A DNA stretch of 64,000 nt from Hydrogenophaga taeniospiralis CCUG 15921 (GCF_001592305.1 NZ_BCWR01000011.1:186001-250000), one strand, 5' to 3'. Counted from the stretch's first letter, positions 1-8,092 are shown. Translations and numbers: made by a program. Notes: generated from the letters alone by a model not told the origin.

Positions 1-663
1 GCGGGTGCCGCTGTCGGTGTGGCACAGGAACAGGGTTCCCCCGCGCGCGCGATCCACCCAGCGCCAGGGCGGCTCCAGGGTGGTCGCGCAATCCACCTTG
101 ACGAAGACGTGCCCGGCCCTGCCGCCGCCGTGGTGGATGGCCGCCGCGGTCTGCAGGGCTTCATTGCCGCTGGTGCCCAGCAGCGCGACCGGGCACGCGT
201 CGACACAGCATTCTTCGATGTGGCGATCCAGGGCCAGCATGGCCGGGCTGGAGCCAATCAGGCACGGCGCACCCAGCTGCGCCTGCACCACCCAGCGCTG
301 GCTGGCCAGGCGCTGGATGGTGCCGGCGCACTGAAAGGCCAGCTCCGTCAGCGCCGACTCGCACACGGGGCCCATGGACAGGTGGGGCAACAGCTGCAAC
401 CGCAGTGCGCCGAGTGGTCGGCGGGAAAACTCCAGCGCCAGCTCCACCTTGTGTGGCACCTGCGGGGCGCTGCGGCCCATGGCGCCGTCCACCAGCAGGG
501 GTTGCTGTCCGAAAAGCTCCAGGCTGGCCGCTTCCCACCAGTGGCGGCACGCGCTGCGCTCCAGCAGCCGCCGGATTTCGGCGAACTCGCTCAGGTAGGA
601 CACGACGGCCGGGCGATGCAGCCCACGGCTGGGCTCGCTCTCCGCGGCTTCCGTACGGATCAA
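1..663 (-). CDS. Degenerate sigma-54-activator-like regulator, partial (runs off left edge)
   Basis: The frame enters from the left edge and is open back to a stop at 688-690. Its central part follows the layout of the AAA+ domain of NifA/NtrC-type activators: an IGSSPAMLALDRHI segment, then LLGTSGNEA where the Walker A loop (GESGTGKE) should be, then FVKVDCATT and ARGGTLFL. The Walker A glycine-lysine is gone, and after GGTLFL the expected Asp-Glu of Walker B is replaced by CHT, so ATP hydrolysis looks impossible. There is no early ATG; TTG at 663, GTG at 603 and ATG at 480 are all possible, and I chose TTG because the frame reads as protein from there. It is divergent from the reb genes and is probably their regulator, acting without ATPase activity (inference). 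The far end is not visible. Confidence 0.6.
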   Translation of the reverse strand, partial: MIRTEAAESEPSRGLHRPAVVSYLSEFAEIRRLLERSACRHWWEAASLELFGQQPLLVDGAMGRSAPQVPHKVELALEFSRRPLGALRLQLLPHLSMGPVCESALTELAFQCAGTIQRLASQRWVVQAQLGAPCLIGSSPAMLALDRHIEECCVDACPVALLGTSGNEALQTAAAIHHGGGRAGHVFVKVDCATTLEPPWRWVDRARGGTLFLCHTDSGTR

Positions 664-1147
664 GTGGGGGCCCCGCGAAGCAGGGTTTTACTGCGTCACG
701 GCAGCGCTTCGCAATGGCCTGGCGATGGCCCTCTCGGCTGGCGCGGGGTGCCCCGGTGCACGGCGGGGCAAATGGCGTATAGCGCATGGATCACAGTACT
801 TCTCCCTTTTCTCGGCCCGTCTTTTTTTATCGGCGCCAACCAGCGGCCATGGGGCCACTGATCGGCGCTGATTCTTAAGACTTGCGGGCCCGAAAGCAAC
901 CTCCAAAACCCCGGGGTTGCACCGCTTGCGCACGATTTTCCAATGGGATGCGGCGTGGCTGCACGGGCAAAGGGTGCGCAGCGCCAACACCATCGTCTGG
1001 CCCAGTTTTTCCGTCGTCTGCCCCACTTCGGGTCAGGGTGCGTGTCACTACTATTTGCCTGCGGCTCAAGGCAAAACAAATGGCCGAACCGCAGTTTTCC
1101 AACCGCCAACCCGACCAGCATCTGGTCCAACCAACAAGGAACGCACC
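664..1147. promoter_or_regulatory. Divergent control region of the R-body locus
   Basis: These 484 bases hold no convincing gene. The region must contain the start signals for the left-edge regulator and for the first reb gene. I see an inverted repeat, GCAACC at 896-901 and GGTTGC at 915-920, surrounding the palindrome CCCCGGGG at 909-916. A near match to a sigma-54 promoter lies at 1043-1058 (TGTCAC then TTTGC), but the spacing is one base too long for this strict promoter class. No confident promoter can be named. Confidence 0.4.
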
Positions 1148-1444
1148 ATGGCCTTTCCGACCGCCGTCAACGATCAAATCACCGATTCCGTCACCCAGGC
1201 CAACACCAAGGTGTTGGGCGATGCACCTGCCATCGCGATGGGCAACCTGTACCAGGCCACGGCGCAGGCCCTGGCCAATGCGGCGCACAACGCCACCAAC
1301 GCACAGCAGCAAAGCTACGTGACCTCGCAGTCCGCCACCACCATGGGTGTGGCCACCCTGTATTCGCTGGACACCGCCAGCACCGGCGTGGCCACCAAGA
1401 CCATCCTGACCCCCAGCTCCGGCGTCCGGGGCCTGGGCACCTGA
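1148..1444 (+). CDS. rebB: RebB-family R-body protein, copy 1
   Basis: A 98-residue protein of the RebB 'killing trait' family, the building blocks of R-bodies: coiled proteinaceous ribbons that unroll on a trigger such as low pH. The family core is clear: TAVNDQITDSVTQ near the N-terminus, APAIAMGNLYQATAQAL in the middle and ATTMGVATLYSLDTAS near the end. It is soluble, with no signal peptide. The start was placed at the ATG 8 bases after AAGGA (1136-1140), because all four close copies start MAFPTAVN at this point. Unlike its neighbours it carries about 10 extra C-terminal residues (TPSSGVRGLGT). First of seven tandem family members. Confidence 0.88.
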   Translation: MAFPTAVNDQITDSVTQANTKVLGDAPAIAMGNLYQATAQALANAAHNATNAQQQSYVTSQSATTMGVATLYSLDTASTGVATKTILTPSSGVRGLGT

Positions 1445-1478
1445 TCGCCCCTGATCGCTTTTTTCCGCCTTTTTCTTT

Positions 1479-1503
1479 CCGTCAGTTTCCAACACACTGA
1501 CGG
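1479..1503 (+). terminator. Hairpin between reb copies 1 and 2
   Basis: A perfect inverted repeat, CCGTCAG at 1479-1485 and CTGACGG at 1497-1503, lies in the 105-base gap between the first two reb genes. It follows a pyrimidine-rich stretch and has no T-run after it, so it may be an attenuator or an mRNA-stabilising stem rather than a full terminator. Confidence 0.4.
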
Positions 1504-1549
1504 CGCTGTGTTTCAGACCTTTCCCAACTAATTTCCAACGGAGGATTTC

Positions 1550-1819
1550 ATGGCTTTTCCCACCGCTGTCAACGACCAGATCACCGACTCTGTCACGCAG
1601 GCCAACACCAAGGTGTTGGGTGACGCCCCGGCCATTGCCATGGGCAACCTGTTCCAGGCAACCGCCCAGGCCCTGGCCAATGCCGCACACAACGCCACCA
1701 ACGCGCAGCAGCAAAGCTATGTGACGGCGCAGGCCGCCACCACCATGGGCGTGGCCACGCTGTACTCGGTGGACACCGCCAGCGCGGGCGTGGCCACCAA
1801 GACCATTCTGAGCAGCTGA
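1550..1819 (+). CDS. rebB: RebB-family R-body protein, copy 2
   Basis: 89-residue RebB-family protein, very similar to copy 1 along its whole length in protein and DNA. It has the same MAFPTAVNDQITDSVTQ opening, the Gln-rich NAQQQSYVT segment and the ATTMGVATLYSVDTAS end. A strong GGAGG ribosome site at 1540-1544 sits just before the ATG. It is the plain-length version of the family and is presumably a structural ribbon subunit. Confidence 0.88.
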   Translation: MAFPTAVNDQITDSVTQANTKVLGDAPAIAMGNLFQATAQALANAAHNATNAQQQSYVTAQAATTMGVATLYSVDTASAGVATKTILSS

Positions 1820-1906
1820 TCGTTGCCGTCGCACGTGTCCGTGAAACCGTCTTTGGCGCCTTGATTCACCGAGCCACCGTGCCACAAGCCAACAGGAGTA
1901 AAGAAC

Positions 1907-2176
1907 ATGGCCTTTCCTACCGCTGTCAACAGCCAGATCACCGATTCGGTGACGCAAAGCAACCTTCAGGTTTTGGGCACCGCGCCTGCCGTCGCGATGG
2001 GCAACCTGTACCAGGCCACGGCGCAAGCCCTGGCCAACGCGGCGCACAACGCCACCAACGCGCAGCAGCAGATGTACGTGACGGCGCAAGCCGCCACCAC
2101 CATGGGCGTGTCCTTGCTGTACTCGTTGGACACGGCCGCCGATGGCATGGCGACCAAGGCCATCCTCGGCGCCTGA
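1907..2176 (+). CDS. rebB: RebB-family R-body protein, copy 3
   Basis: 89-residue RebB-family protein with the same architecture as copies 1 and 2 (MAFPTAVNSQITDSVTQ, APAVAMGNLYQATAQAL, ATTMGVSLLYSLDTA). It is slightly more diverged around residues 20-25 and at the C-terminus, where ADGMATKAILGA replaces the usual end. AGGAGTAAAGAAC precedes the ATG. R-body assembly in Caedibacter needs more than one Reb protein, so the copies may be distinct subunits rather than simple redundancy. Confidence 0.87.
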   Translation: MAFPTAVNSQITDSVTQSNLQVLGTAPAVAMGNLYQATAQALANAAHNATNAQQQMYVTAQAATTMGVSLLYSLDTAADGMATKAILGA

Positions 2177-2242
2177 ACACGCACCGTGACGTCTTGTCTT
2201 GATTTGTCTTCATCCCTTCTCAATCTTTAAGGAGTAGTTCAC

Positions 2243-2515
2243 ATGGCCTTCCCTACCGCAGTCAACAGCCAGATCACCGACTCTGTTTCCCAGGTCAACA
2301 CCAAGGTGCTGGGCGATGCCCCGGCCGTTGCCATGGGCAACCTCTTCGTGGCCACGGGCCAGGCGTTGTCCAACGCCGCGCACAACGCCACCAACAACCA
2401 GCAACAGTCCTACGTCACCATGCAGGCCTCCACCACCCAGAGCGTGGCCACCATGTTGTCGGTGGACACGGCCAGCACCGGCGTGGCCACGGGCAAGGTG
2501 CTGGGCCTGCACTAA
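2243..2515 (+). CDS. rebB: RebB-family R-body protein, copy 4
   Basis: 90-residue RebB-family protein. It keeps the MAFPTAVNSQITDSV opening and NNQQQSYVT segment but ends differently (STTQSVATMLSVDTAS, then GKVLGLH). AAGGAG at 2230-2235 serves as ribosome site. It is the last of the four close copies; a tight hairpin follows 7 bases after its stop codon. Confidence 0.87.
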   Translation: MAFPTAVNSQITDSVSQVNTKVLGDAPAVAMGNLFVATGQALSNAAHNATNNQQQSYVTMQASTTQSVATMLSVDTASTGVATGKVLGLH

Positions 2516-2522
2516 ACGCCGT

Positions 2523-2538
2523 GGGGCGGCAACGCCCC
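2523..2538 (+). terminator. GNRA-tetraloop hairpin after reb copy 4
   Basis: A perfect 6-bp stem, GGGGCG at 2523-2528 and CGCCCC at 2533-2538, closes a GCAA tetraloop. It sits directly after the fourth close reb copy and has no T-run. It may protect the upstream mRNA from exonucleases or reduce read-through, giving more of the ribbon subunits than of the downstream proteins (inference). Confidence 0.45.
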
Positions 2539-2572
2539 GGCACGGTAATGGGCGACACCGGGTTCCCGCACC

Positions 2573-2770
2573 ATGGCGCGTAGCGCGCCCCTGAGCCTGG
2601 CGCAAGCGCCCGCCATGGCGATGGGCATGACCTATCTGGCCATGGCGGACAGCATCGGCCTGGCCATGCAGAACGCGGTGTCCAACCAGCAACGCGGGCA
2701 GGTGACGGCGGCAGCCGCCGTCACCCAGACCCTCGTCTTGATCATCAAGTTAGGAGCGAATCCCAAATGA
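2573..2770 (+). CDS. Short RebB-family protein lacking the N-terminal segment
   Basis: 65-residue protein matching only the middle and end of the RebB family (AQAPAMAMGMTYLAMADSIGLAMQNAVSNQQ then AAAAVTQTLVLI). The usual TAVNDQITDSVTQ opening is missing. No good ribosome site precedes the ATG at 2573, so the start is uncertain. Its stop overlaps the next start by four bases (ATGA at 2767-2770), which suggests coupled translation. It could be an assembly or capping subunit or a decaying copy; the intact overlap favours a working gene. Confidence 0.7.
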   Translation: MARSAPLSLAQAPAMAMGMTYLAMADSIGLAMQNAVSNQQRGQVTAAAAVTQTLVLIIKLGANPK

Positions 2771-3321
2771 ACAACGACGGCACCGTCAACGACCAGGTGG
2801 TGGACAGTGTGAACAGTGTCACCACGCTGATCTCTGGGCAGTCACCCGCGCATGCCTTTGCCATGCTCGACACGGTGATGGTCGAGACGCTGGGCATGGC
2901 CATGTACAACGCGGTCAACCGCCAGCAAAACGCGGGCATGGTGAGCTCGGCCTCCGTGACCGCCGCCTGCGCACGCATGCTCAACGCCTACCCGCCCTAC
3001 ACGCCGCCGCCCGTGCCCCCCGCGCCGACGCCGCCGGTGGTCAACCCCCTGCCCGGCCCCACACCATCCCCGTCGAACGAGGTGGTGGTGCAGACCGCCT
3101 TCAGCCAGGGCACCGCGGCCATCACCACGCTGCAGGGTGTGGCCGAAGCCACCAGCACCGTGGCGCAAGAGGCCCAGGCCGACCTGAAGAGCCTGGCGCA
3201 GCAGGCCAGCGCAACGCCTGCACCGACACCTGCACCCGCGCCAACCCCGTCGCCCACGCCGGCACCGGAGCCCGCACCCGCACCCGCCCCCGCGCCGACG
3301 CCCGCCCCACCCGCGCCGTAA
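2767..3321 (+). CDS. RebB-family protein with proline-rich tail
   Basis: 184 residues. Residues about 5-75 are a recognisable RebB domain (VNDQVVDSVNSVTT, ISGQSPAHAFAMLDTV, AMYNAVNRQQNAG). Then come a proline-rich linker (about 76-100), a short helical part (about 101-150, with TAAITTLQGVAEATSTVAQ) and an Ala-Pro-Thr repeat tail to the end. A tailed Reb subunit of this kind could anchor other proteins to the ribbon (inference). It is coupled by ATGA to the gene before it. Confidence 0.75.
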   Translation: MNNDGTVNDQVVDSVNSVTTLISGQSPAHAFAMLDTVMVETLGMAMYNAVNRQQNAGMVSSASVTAACARMLNAYPPYTPPPVPPAPTPPVVNPLPGPTPSPSNEVVVQTAFSQGTAAITTLQGVAEATSTVAQEAQADLKSLAQQASATPAPTPAPAPTPSPTPAPEPAPAPAPAPTPAPPAP

Positions 3322-3361
3322 CCACGCCCACGCCGACCATCTCAGAGCTTAAGGATTCGCC

Positions 3362-3703
3362 ATGGACAACACCAACGCCCAGGTCATCGACACCGTCAAT
3401 CAGATTCAACTGGCCACGATGGCTCCGCAGGTGGTCATGACCAGCGGGGCCGGCAAGGCCTACCAGTCGGTGGCGCAGTCAACCGCCATTGCGGTGCAGG
3501 ATTCAGCCGATGCGTTGCGCAACCTCTCGACCATCGCCACCACGGCCATCGGTGTGGCCATGGCCCAGCTCCTGGCGACCAAGGACGTGAAATACGTCGA
3601 GGTGATCACGGCCGCGCAGCAGGTGATGACGCAGGCCAACGTCGAGTTCGGCCAGGTCGGTGCCACGGCCGCCAACGTCATCAAGGGTTACCCTGCGGGC
3701 TGA
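3362..3703 (+). CDS. RebB-family protein, divergent
   Basis: 113-residue member of the Reb family. AQVIDTVNQIQLATMAPQVVM aligns with the VNDQITDSVTQ region, GKAYQSVAQSTAIAVQDSADAL with the NLYQATAQALANAAHNA region, and TTAIGVAMAQLLATKD with the TTMGVATLYSL end. It adds about 25 helical residues at the C-terminus and ends VIKGYPAG. It is less similar to the first four than they are to each other, so it likely has a separate structural role. Confidence 0.72.
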   Translation: MDNTNAQVIDTVNQIQLATMAPQVVMTSGAGKAYQSVAQSTAIAVQDSADALRNLSTIATTAIGVAMAQLLATKDVKYVEVITAAQQVMTQANVEFGQVGATAANVIKGYPAG

Positions 3704-3752
3704 CCCGCGCTTGGTGCGAAGCGCATCACACATAGGTGAAAGAACCCACGCC

Positions 3753-4853
3753 ATGACAGTCATCGTTGCCGGCAAGCTGATCCAGAAGAGTGAGAGCCTG
3801 TCTGAGCTCGCGCGTCAGACCTTGACCTATATCGACGGCGGCCCCCAGTGGCTGGCCTGGGCCCTGCCCAACCCCATGGTGTGCTACGAAGTGGCGGACG
3901 AGACCACGCTGCTGGCCGAGGTGCAGCAGGGGCTGCACGCCTCGCCCATGGCCTTGCTGCCGGGGCTGGGCCTGTGGGTCAGCCCGGTCAAGCTCATGTC
4001 GCTGGGCAGCGCCAACCTGCGCACCCTCGGCCAGGCCGAAACCGGCGACACCAGCGCCGCCGTGGTGCAACAGACGCAACGCATCATGGCCGACCACCAT
4101 CTGGTGGACGCGCAGCAGCTGCGCAGCGCCAGCGAGTTTCTGCAAGACCTGGGTGTGGCGGAGGCGTCTGTGTTTCAGGCGCTGGATTTCAACGACCGCG
4201 TGGCCTTGCACGCGCTGGCCGCAGCAGCCATGGGACAGGACGGCGACAACCCCGCCCAACTGCGCCAGGAGGCGGCGGCCTTCGGCGTGCAGCAGGCCCG
4301 TACCGTGCCCGAGTTCTGCGACTACTACCAGGTGTACCTAGCGCATTCCAAGAAGATGAACGCACTGGGCGGCACGGCGGCCACGCGCGGCCAGTTGTGC
4401 AGCCAGGCCGTGCAGACCCTGCTGCCGCTGGCCTTCGGCGCGATGGAGTGCCCGCAACTGCCAGACCGCTTGCCCTCACCCGCCGAGGTCGAGCAGTGCC
4501 TGCGCAACTGGCTGGCCCGGGGGCACACGCTGGGCTTTTCACGCTTGTCGCAGGCCGTGCTGCAGATGGTCACGCAAACCATCTTCAGCAACGAAACCGG
4601 CGCGGACGCGCGCCGCCTGTTTGACCTCTACCTCAGCACGGCGCAGGCCTTCCTGGGTGGCAACCGTTTGAAGGAAAGCCGCCTGGGGCAGGACGGCGCC
4701 AGCCTCACCTTCACGCTGCAGAACGACACACAGCAGGCGGTGTTACACGTCAGCGCGGACCGGCTGCTGTCATTGCGCAAGTTTGGTTCCTGGGCAGCGC
4801 CCGATGCGGCCTCGGGCCTGCCCAGTTCCCCATCCACCTCGACACCGGAGTAG
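3753..4853 (+). CDS. R-body locus protein of unknown function (366 aa)
   Basis: Not recognised. The protein looks cytoplasmic, with no signal peptide or membrane segment, and is mostly helical with scattered cysteines. Residues about 95-300 are alanine- and glutamine-rich helices (ADHHLVDAQQLRSASEFLQDLG; QAVLQMVTQTIF), and the tail is Ser/Pro/Thr-rich. The frame is open further upstream, but the ATG at 3753 was chosen because it follows the preceding stop closely (50 bases) with GGTGAAAG ahead of it, and the residues before it look non-coding. Four bases separate its stop from the next gene, so it belongs to the reb operon. Possible roles are ribbon assembly, loading or regulation. Confidence 0.7.
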   Translation: MTVIVAGKLIQKSESLSELARQTLTYIDGGPQWLAWALPNPMVCYEVADETTLLAEVQQGLHASPMALLPGLGLWVSPVKLMSLGSANLRTLGQAETGDTSAAVVQQTQRIMADHHLVDAQQLRSASEFLQDLGVAEASVFQALDFNDRVALHALAAAAMGQDGDNPAQLRQEAAAFGVQQARTVPEFCDYYQVYLAHSKKMNALGGTAATRGQLCSQAVQTLLPLAFGAMECPQLPDRLPSPAEVEQCLRNWLARGHTLGFSRLSQAVLQMVTQTIFSNETGADARRLFDLYLSTAQAFLGGNRLKESRLGQDGASLTFTLQNDTQQAVLHVSADRLLSLRKFGSWAAPDAASGLPSSPSTSTPE

Positions 4854-4857
4854 CCCC

Positions 4858-5415
4858 ATGGCCAAGTCCGCCCCCATCCCCTCGCGTTCCAAGCCCACCC
4901 CGGCACCGACCCCGGCGCCGGCGACCAAACCCGCTGCAGCCTCAGCGGCCCCCAGCAAGGCCGCGCCGGCCGCCCAAGCCGTCGCCCCCACGGCCGCCCC
5001 AACAACCGCTGCAGCATCGCAGCCCCCTTCGCCGCCGGTGGCGGCACCCGTTACCCCACCGACACCCACCCCCAGCGATGCGCCTGCCGTCGCCCCCGCC
5101 GACCCGGCGAGCGATGCGATGAAGATCGCGCAGGCCCAGATCGATGCGGCCGTGGCCAGTGCCGCCGCAGCCGCCCAGGCGGCCGTGGCCGCCACCACCA
5201 ACATCGCCGGGTCGCAGGCTGCGGCGCAGGCGGTCGCCCAGGCCGAGAGCGCGCTGCAGTCCAACGTTTCGGCCATGCAACAGGCCATGCAGCAAGCCAT
5301 ACAGGCGCAAACCCAGGCGGTTGCCCAGGCCCAGGCGCAGGTACAGGCGGCCATGGCGGCGGCCAGTGCCTCGCTGGCCAACAAACCGCCAGCGCCACCC
5401 GCTGCGGGCAGCTGA
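4858..5415 (+). CDS. Pro/Ala-rich protein with glutamine-rich coiled-coil end
   Basis: 185 residues in two halves. Residues 1-85 are a lysine-bearing Pro/Ala/Thr linker similar in style to the tail of the RebB protein at 2767-3321. Residues 86-175 are an unbroken Ala/Gln helix (AMKIAQAQIDAAVASAAAA through AQAQAQVQAAMAAASAS) likely to form a coiled coil. There is no signal peptide. The family was not recognised. Low-complexity linker plus coiled coil suggests a scaffold or spacer of the R-body rather than an enzyme. Confidence 0.65.
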   Translation: MAKSAPIPSRSKPTPAPTPAPATKPAAASAAPSKAAPAAQAVAPTAAPTTAAASQPPSPPVAAPVTPPTPTPSDAPAVAPADPASDAMKIAQAQIDAAVASAAAAAQAAVAATTNIAGSQAAAQAVAQAESALQSNVSAMQQAMQQAIQAQTQAVAQAQAQVQAAMAAASASLANKPPAPPAAGS

Positions 5416-5437
5416 TCGCCCAGACCAGGGACGCACC

Positions 5438-7288
5438 ATGCAAGAAATCCCTCTGGTTCGATCCATCCGCCGTGACCTGAGCCGTCAACTCACGGCCACC
5501 ATCAACGATGCCGCCACCTACCCTGCGGTACGCATCACCGTGCTGCAGTCCCTGTCGACGCTCTGGGCGCGGCTGCTCTCCTTGAAGGAAGTGCTCTACC
5601 AGGACCTCGGTGTGAACCCGGCACAGCCACTCTTCTACTTTTATATGAAGGGTGGCAATGCCTTTGAATGCGTGATCAACCCGGGCGGTCCGGCGGCCAC
5701 GCAGCAAGGGGGCGGAAAGTCCGACTGGGACACCCAGATCGTGGTCGATCCCTGGGCACCGATCCCGATCCAGAACCACATCTACGCGGTGATCGAGGAC
5801 CTGATCCTCGACGAACTGCGCAACTGCGCCGTCGAAATCGCCCGCTGGAATCCGGAGATCACGTCACCGAATCAGCTCCAGAGCCAGCAGTCGGCGCTTC
5901 TGTACCTGTACGAGGTCACCCGTGACGATCCACAGACCATCCGCCAGGTGTTCGATCACAACCGAACCGGTCTGTGGCTGAACACGCAACGCAAACTCGT
6001 CGACAGATCGATGCCCGGTGCGGAGTTTCCCGGCATGATCTTCAACGACGGCATCGAACCGTTTCTGCTCTACCGGCTGGGCTACACCTGGCATGCGGAA
6101 CCGCTCCAATGGCCGGCGCCCTTGCTCCCGGGTCAGACCACGGGGCCGCAGATCGAGCGCCCGCTGCTGATGGAACTGATCGACGTGACGCTGCCGCGCC
6201 TGAACACCGTGGAAGCCGTTGAAGTGTGGGAAGACCTGCGCTCGGGTCACATGCAGATCGACCCCATCGACGTCTCGCTCCAGTACCAGGGGACGACGAT
6301 CACGCAGACCCTGCCGCTGCCCTCACTGGTCTACCACTTCGACGAGCAGGTGCTCATGTTGTGCGAAGTGGCCGCGGGCGTGTCCAAGAGCGTGGACAAG
6401 GTGGCCAGACGCTTTGCCCGCCTGGCGCAGATCTACAACGCCGGCACGGCGTTGCAGCAGGCGGACTACCAGGCGCGCATGGCGGCCAGCGCCGGCATCC
6501 CGGTGGCGCAACTGCCCGTGCGCCCGCCCGTGGTGGGGGCGGTCAATGCGGTGCTCACCAACAACGGCGCGGGTGCCGCCCTGGCCGCTGCCCCTGGCAC
6601 GCCAGAATACATGGCGGTCAACATGATGTACCTGGTGGCCAGCCGGCAATTGCCGTACGACGGCGAGCAGTCGATCGCGGGCCGCCAGACGATCAGCCTG
6701 ATGATCGCCGGCCTGCTGCCCCCCTTGACCATCACGGATGTCGGGGCCAGCGACGACCTGGCGCTCTATTCCACCATCGTGCGCAATGGCTACATCTCGA
6801 CCGACGCATTTCCCGGCTCCGGCATCGACATGGCGGCGTGGTTGCGGGTGCGTGATGCCAGCAAGCTGGAAGACACCGCACACCTGCTGCGCGACAACCT
6901 GCCCCACTGGCTCGCCAACCGGGCGACACAGGCGAACGTTCCTCCGCTCACGCCGCTCAACCGGTGGATCACGCAGACTTTTCTCAACAAGACCATCCGG
7001 GTTGAACTGCGCGAGCACACCACGCTGCGCCAGCCTGGCACGAGCCGTGAACAAACGCTGGTGATTTTTTGCGACGACAGGGCTGTTGCCTGCATCACAC
7101 TGACCACCGCCATCGCCTCCCAGGCGCCGTTCATACCCGATCCGCTGATGCCCACGGTCTATCTGGCGTCTGTGCTGGACATGACCGAACAACACAAAGT
7201 CGCCGCAGCCACCATCAAGGACTTCTGCATCCGCAATGCGCTGACCAAACAATTCGACATGCTCAACCGACTCTTTCCCAGGAGCTGA
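5438..7288 (+). CDS. R-body locus protein with nucleotidyltransferase-like motifs (616 aa)
   Basis: 616 residues, cytoplasmic. Near the N-terminus, KGGNAF (71-76) is followed after a glycine-rich loop by SDWDTQI (95-101). This is the arrangement of the Pol-beta nucleotidyltransferase fold (GG or GS, then a strand bearing D-x-D), and KGGNA...SDxD pairs are seen in several viral and bacterial members of that superfamily. The third acidic residue was not located, and the remaining 500 residues match nothing I know. The start at 5438 is supported by position (22 bases after the previous stop) and by the ORF becoming protein-like there. It could be a toxin, an RNA-modifying enzyme or a structural protein; the assignment rests on two short motifs. 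Confidence 0.6.
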   Translation: MQEIPLVRSIRRDLSRQLTATINDAATYPAVRITVLQSLSTLWARLLSLKEVLYQDLGVNPAQPLFYFYMKGGNAFECVINPGGPAATQQGGGKSDWDTQIVVDPWAPIPIQNHIYAVIEDLILDELRNCAVEIARWNPEITSPNQLQSQQSALLYLYEVTRDDPQTIRQVFDHNRTGLWLNTQRKLVDRSMPGAEFPGMIFNDGIEPFLLYRLGYTWHAEPLQWPAPLLPGQTTGPQIERPLLMELIDVTLPRLNTVEAVEVWEDLRSGHMQIDPIDVSLQYQGTTITQTLPLPSLVYHFDEQVLMLCEVAAGVSKSVDKVARRFARLAQIYNAGTALQQADYQARMAASAGIPVAQLPVRPPVVGAVNAVLTNNGAGAALAAAPGTPEYMAVNMMYLVASRQLPYDGEQSIAGRQTISLMIAGLLPPLTITDVGASDDLALYSTIVRNGYISTDAFPGSGIDMAAWLRVRDASKLEDTAHLLRDNLPHWLANRATQANVPPLTPLNRWITQTFLNKTIRVELREHTTLRQPGTSREQTLVIFCDDRAVACITLTTAIASQAPFIPDPLMPTVYLASVLDMTEQHKVAAATIKDFCIRNALTKQFDMLNRLFPRS

Positions 7289-7294
7289 TGCCCG

Positions 7295-8092
7295 ATGAAC
7301 CCACACGCGCTACACCCTCAACGCCACACGACACTGCTCAGGCTGAGCACCCTCCTGCTGCTGGCGGCCCTCAGCGCCTGCGAGCCGCGCACACCCACGG
7401 TGGCCGAGCCGGTCAGCGCCCCGGTGGCCCCTGCGGCCCCCGCACCGCAGCCAGCCGCTCCCGCGCCAGCGCCCGTCAGCACGACCGACGTCGTCGAGGG
7501 GGTGGACCTGTCCAACTGGCAAGGCGGTGCGGTGAACTTTGAGCAGATCAAACAGGCCGGCAAGCACTTCGTGTTCGTCAAGTCGAGCGAAGGCGCCACC
7601 GTCGTCGACCCCGACCACGCCCGCAATGTGCAGCAGGCCCGCGCCGCGGGCCTGGCGGTGGGCAGCTACCACTTCTACGAGAGCGACGACACGCCGCAGG
7701 CCCAGTTCAGCAACTTCTCGGCCCAGCTGAGCCTGAAGCCAGGGGATCTGCCCCCGGTGGTGGACATCGAGCGGCTGAGCAAGGGCGACACCCAAGCCCT
7801 GGCGCCGGCACTGCAACAGTTCCTCGGCCTGCTGGAGCAGCAGTACGGCGTCAAACCCATCCTCTATTCGGGCGAGCACTTTGCCGACGAGTACCTGTCC
7901 GTCTTTGCCGACTACCCGCTCTGGCTGGCCGAATACAACAGCCAGGCCAGCCCGCAGTTGCCCAAGGGCTGGGCACGCTGGACCTTCTGGCAGCACAGCC
8001 AGAACGGCAACGTGGCCGGTGTGCCCGGCCCGGTGGACCTGAACCGCTTCAATGGCGGCCCGGCCCAGCTCCAGGCGCTCACGGTCCGATAG
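7295..8092 (+). CDS. GH25 family lysozyme (N-acetylmuramidase), lipoprotein
   Basis: 265 residues. An N-terminal signal with a lipobox ending LSAC (Cys29) predicts a lipoprotein. A Pro/Ala-rich spacer follows to about residue 64. The rest is a glycoside hydrolase family 25 barrel: GVDLSNWQG (Asp71), KSSEGATVVDPD, GSYHFYES and the catalytic VVDIE (Asp157, Glu159), then WLAEYN and WTFWQHSQNG. GH25 enzymes cut the glycan strand of peptidoglycan. AGGAG lies 10 bases before the ATG, and the gene starts 6 bases after the previous stop, so it is in the R-body operon. It may open the wall of the producer to release ribbons, or attack another cell. Confidence 0.85.
   Translation: MNPHALHPQRHTTLLRLSTLLLLAALSACEPRTPTVAEPVSAPVAPAAPAPQPAAPAPAPVSTTDVVEGVDLSNWQGGAVNFEQIKQAGKHFVFVKSSEGATVVDPDHARNVQQARAAGLAVGSYHFYESDDTPQAQFSNFSAQLSLKPGDLPPVVDIERLSKGDTQALAPALQQFLGLLEQQYGVKPILYSGEHFADEYLSVFADYPLWLAEYNSQASPQLPKGWARWTFWQHSQNGNVAGVPGPVDLNRFNGGPAQLQALTVR

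Noticed and set aside
19..861. Long plus-strand frame of 280 codons at the left edge
   Set aside because: It is the Gln/His/Ala-rich shadow of the minus-strand regulator and has no family-like motifs.
1043..1058. Sigma-54-like promoter before the first reb gene
   Set aside because: Spacing between the two elements is 11 rather than 10 bases, and sigma-54 tolerates almost no change.
1148..2515. CRISPR-like or satellite repeat
   Set aside because: The periodic similarity is due to tandem coding copies of rebB with normal starts, stops and ribosome sites.
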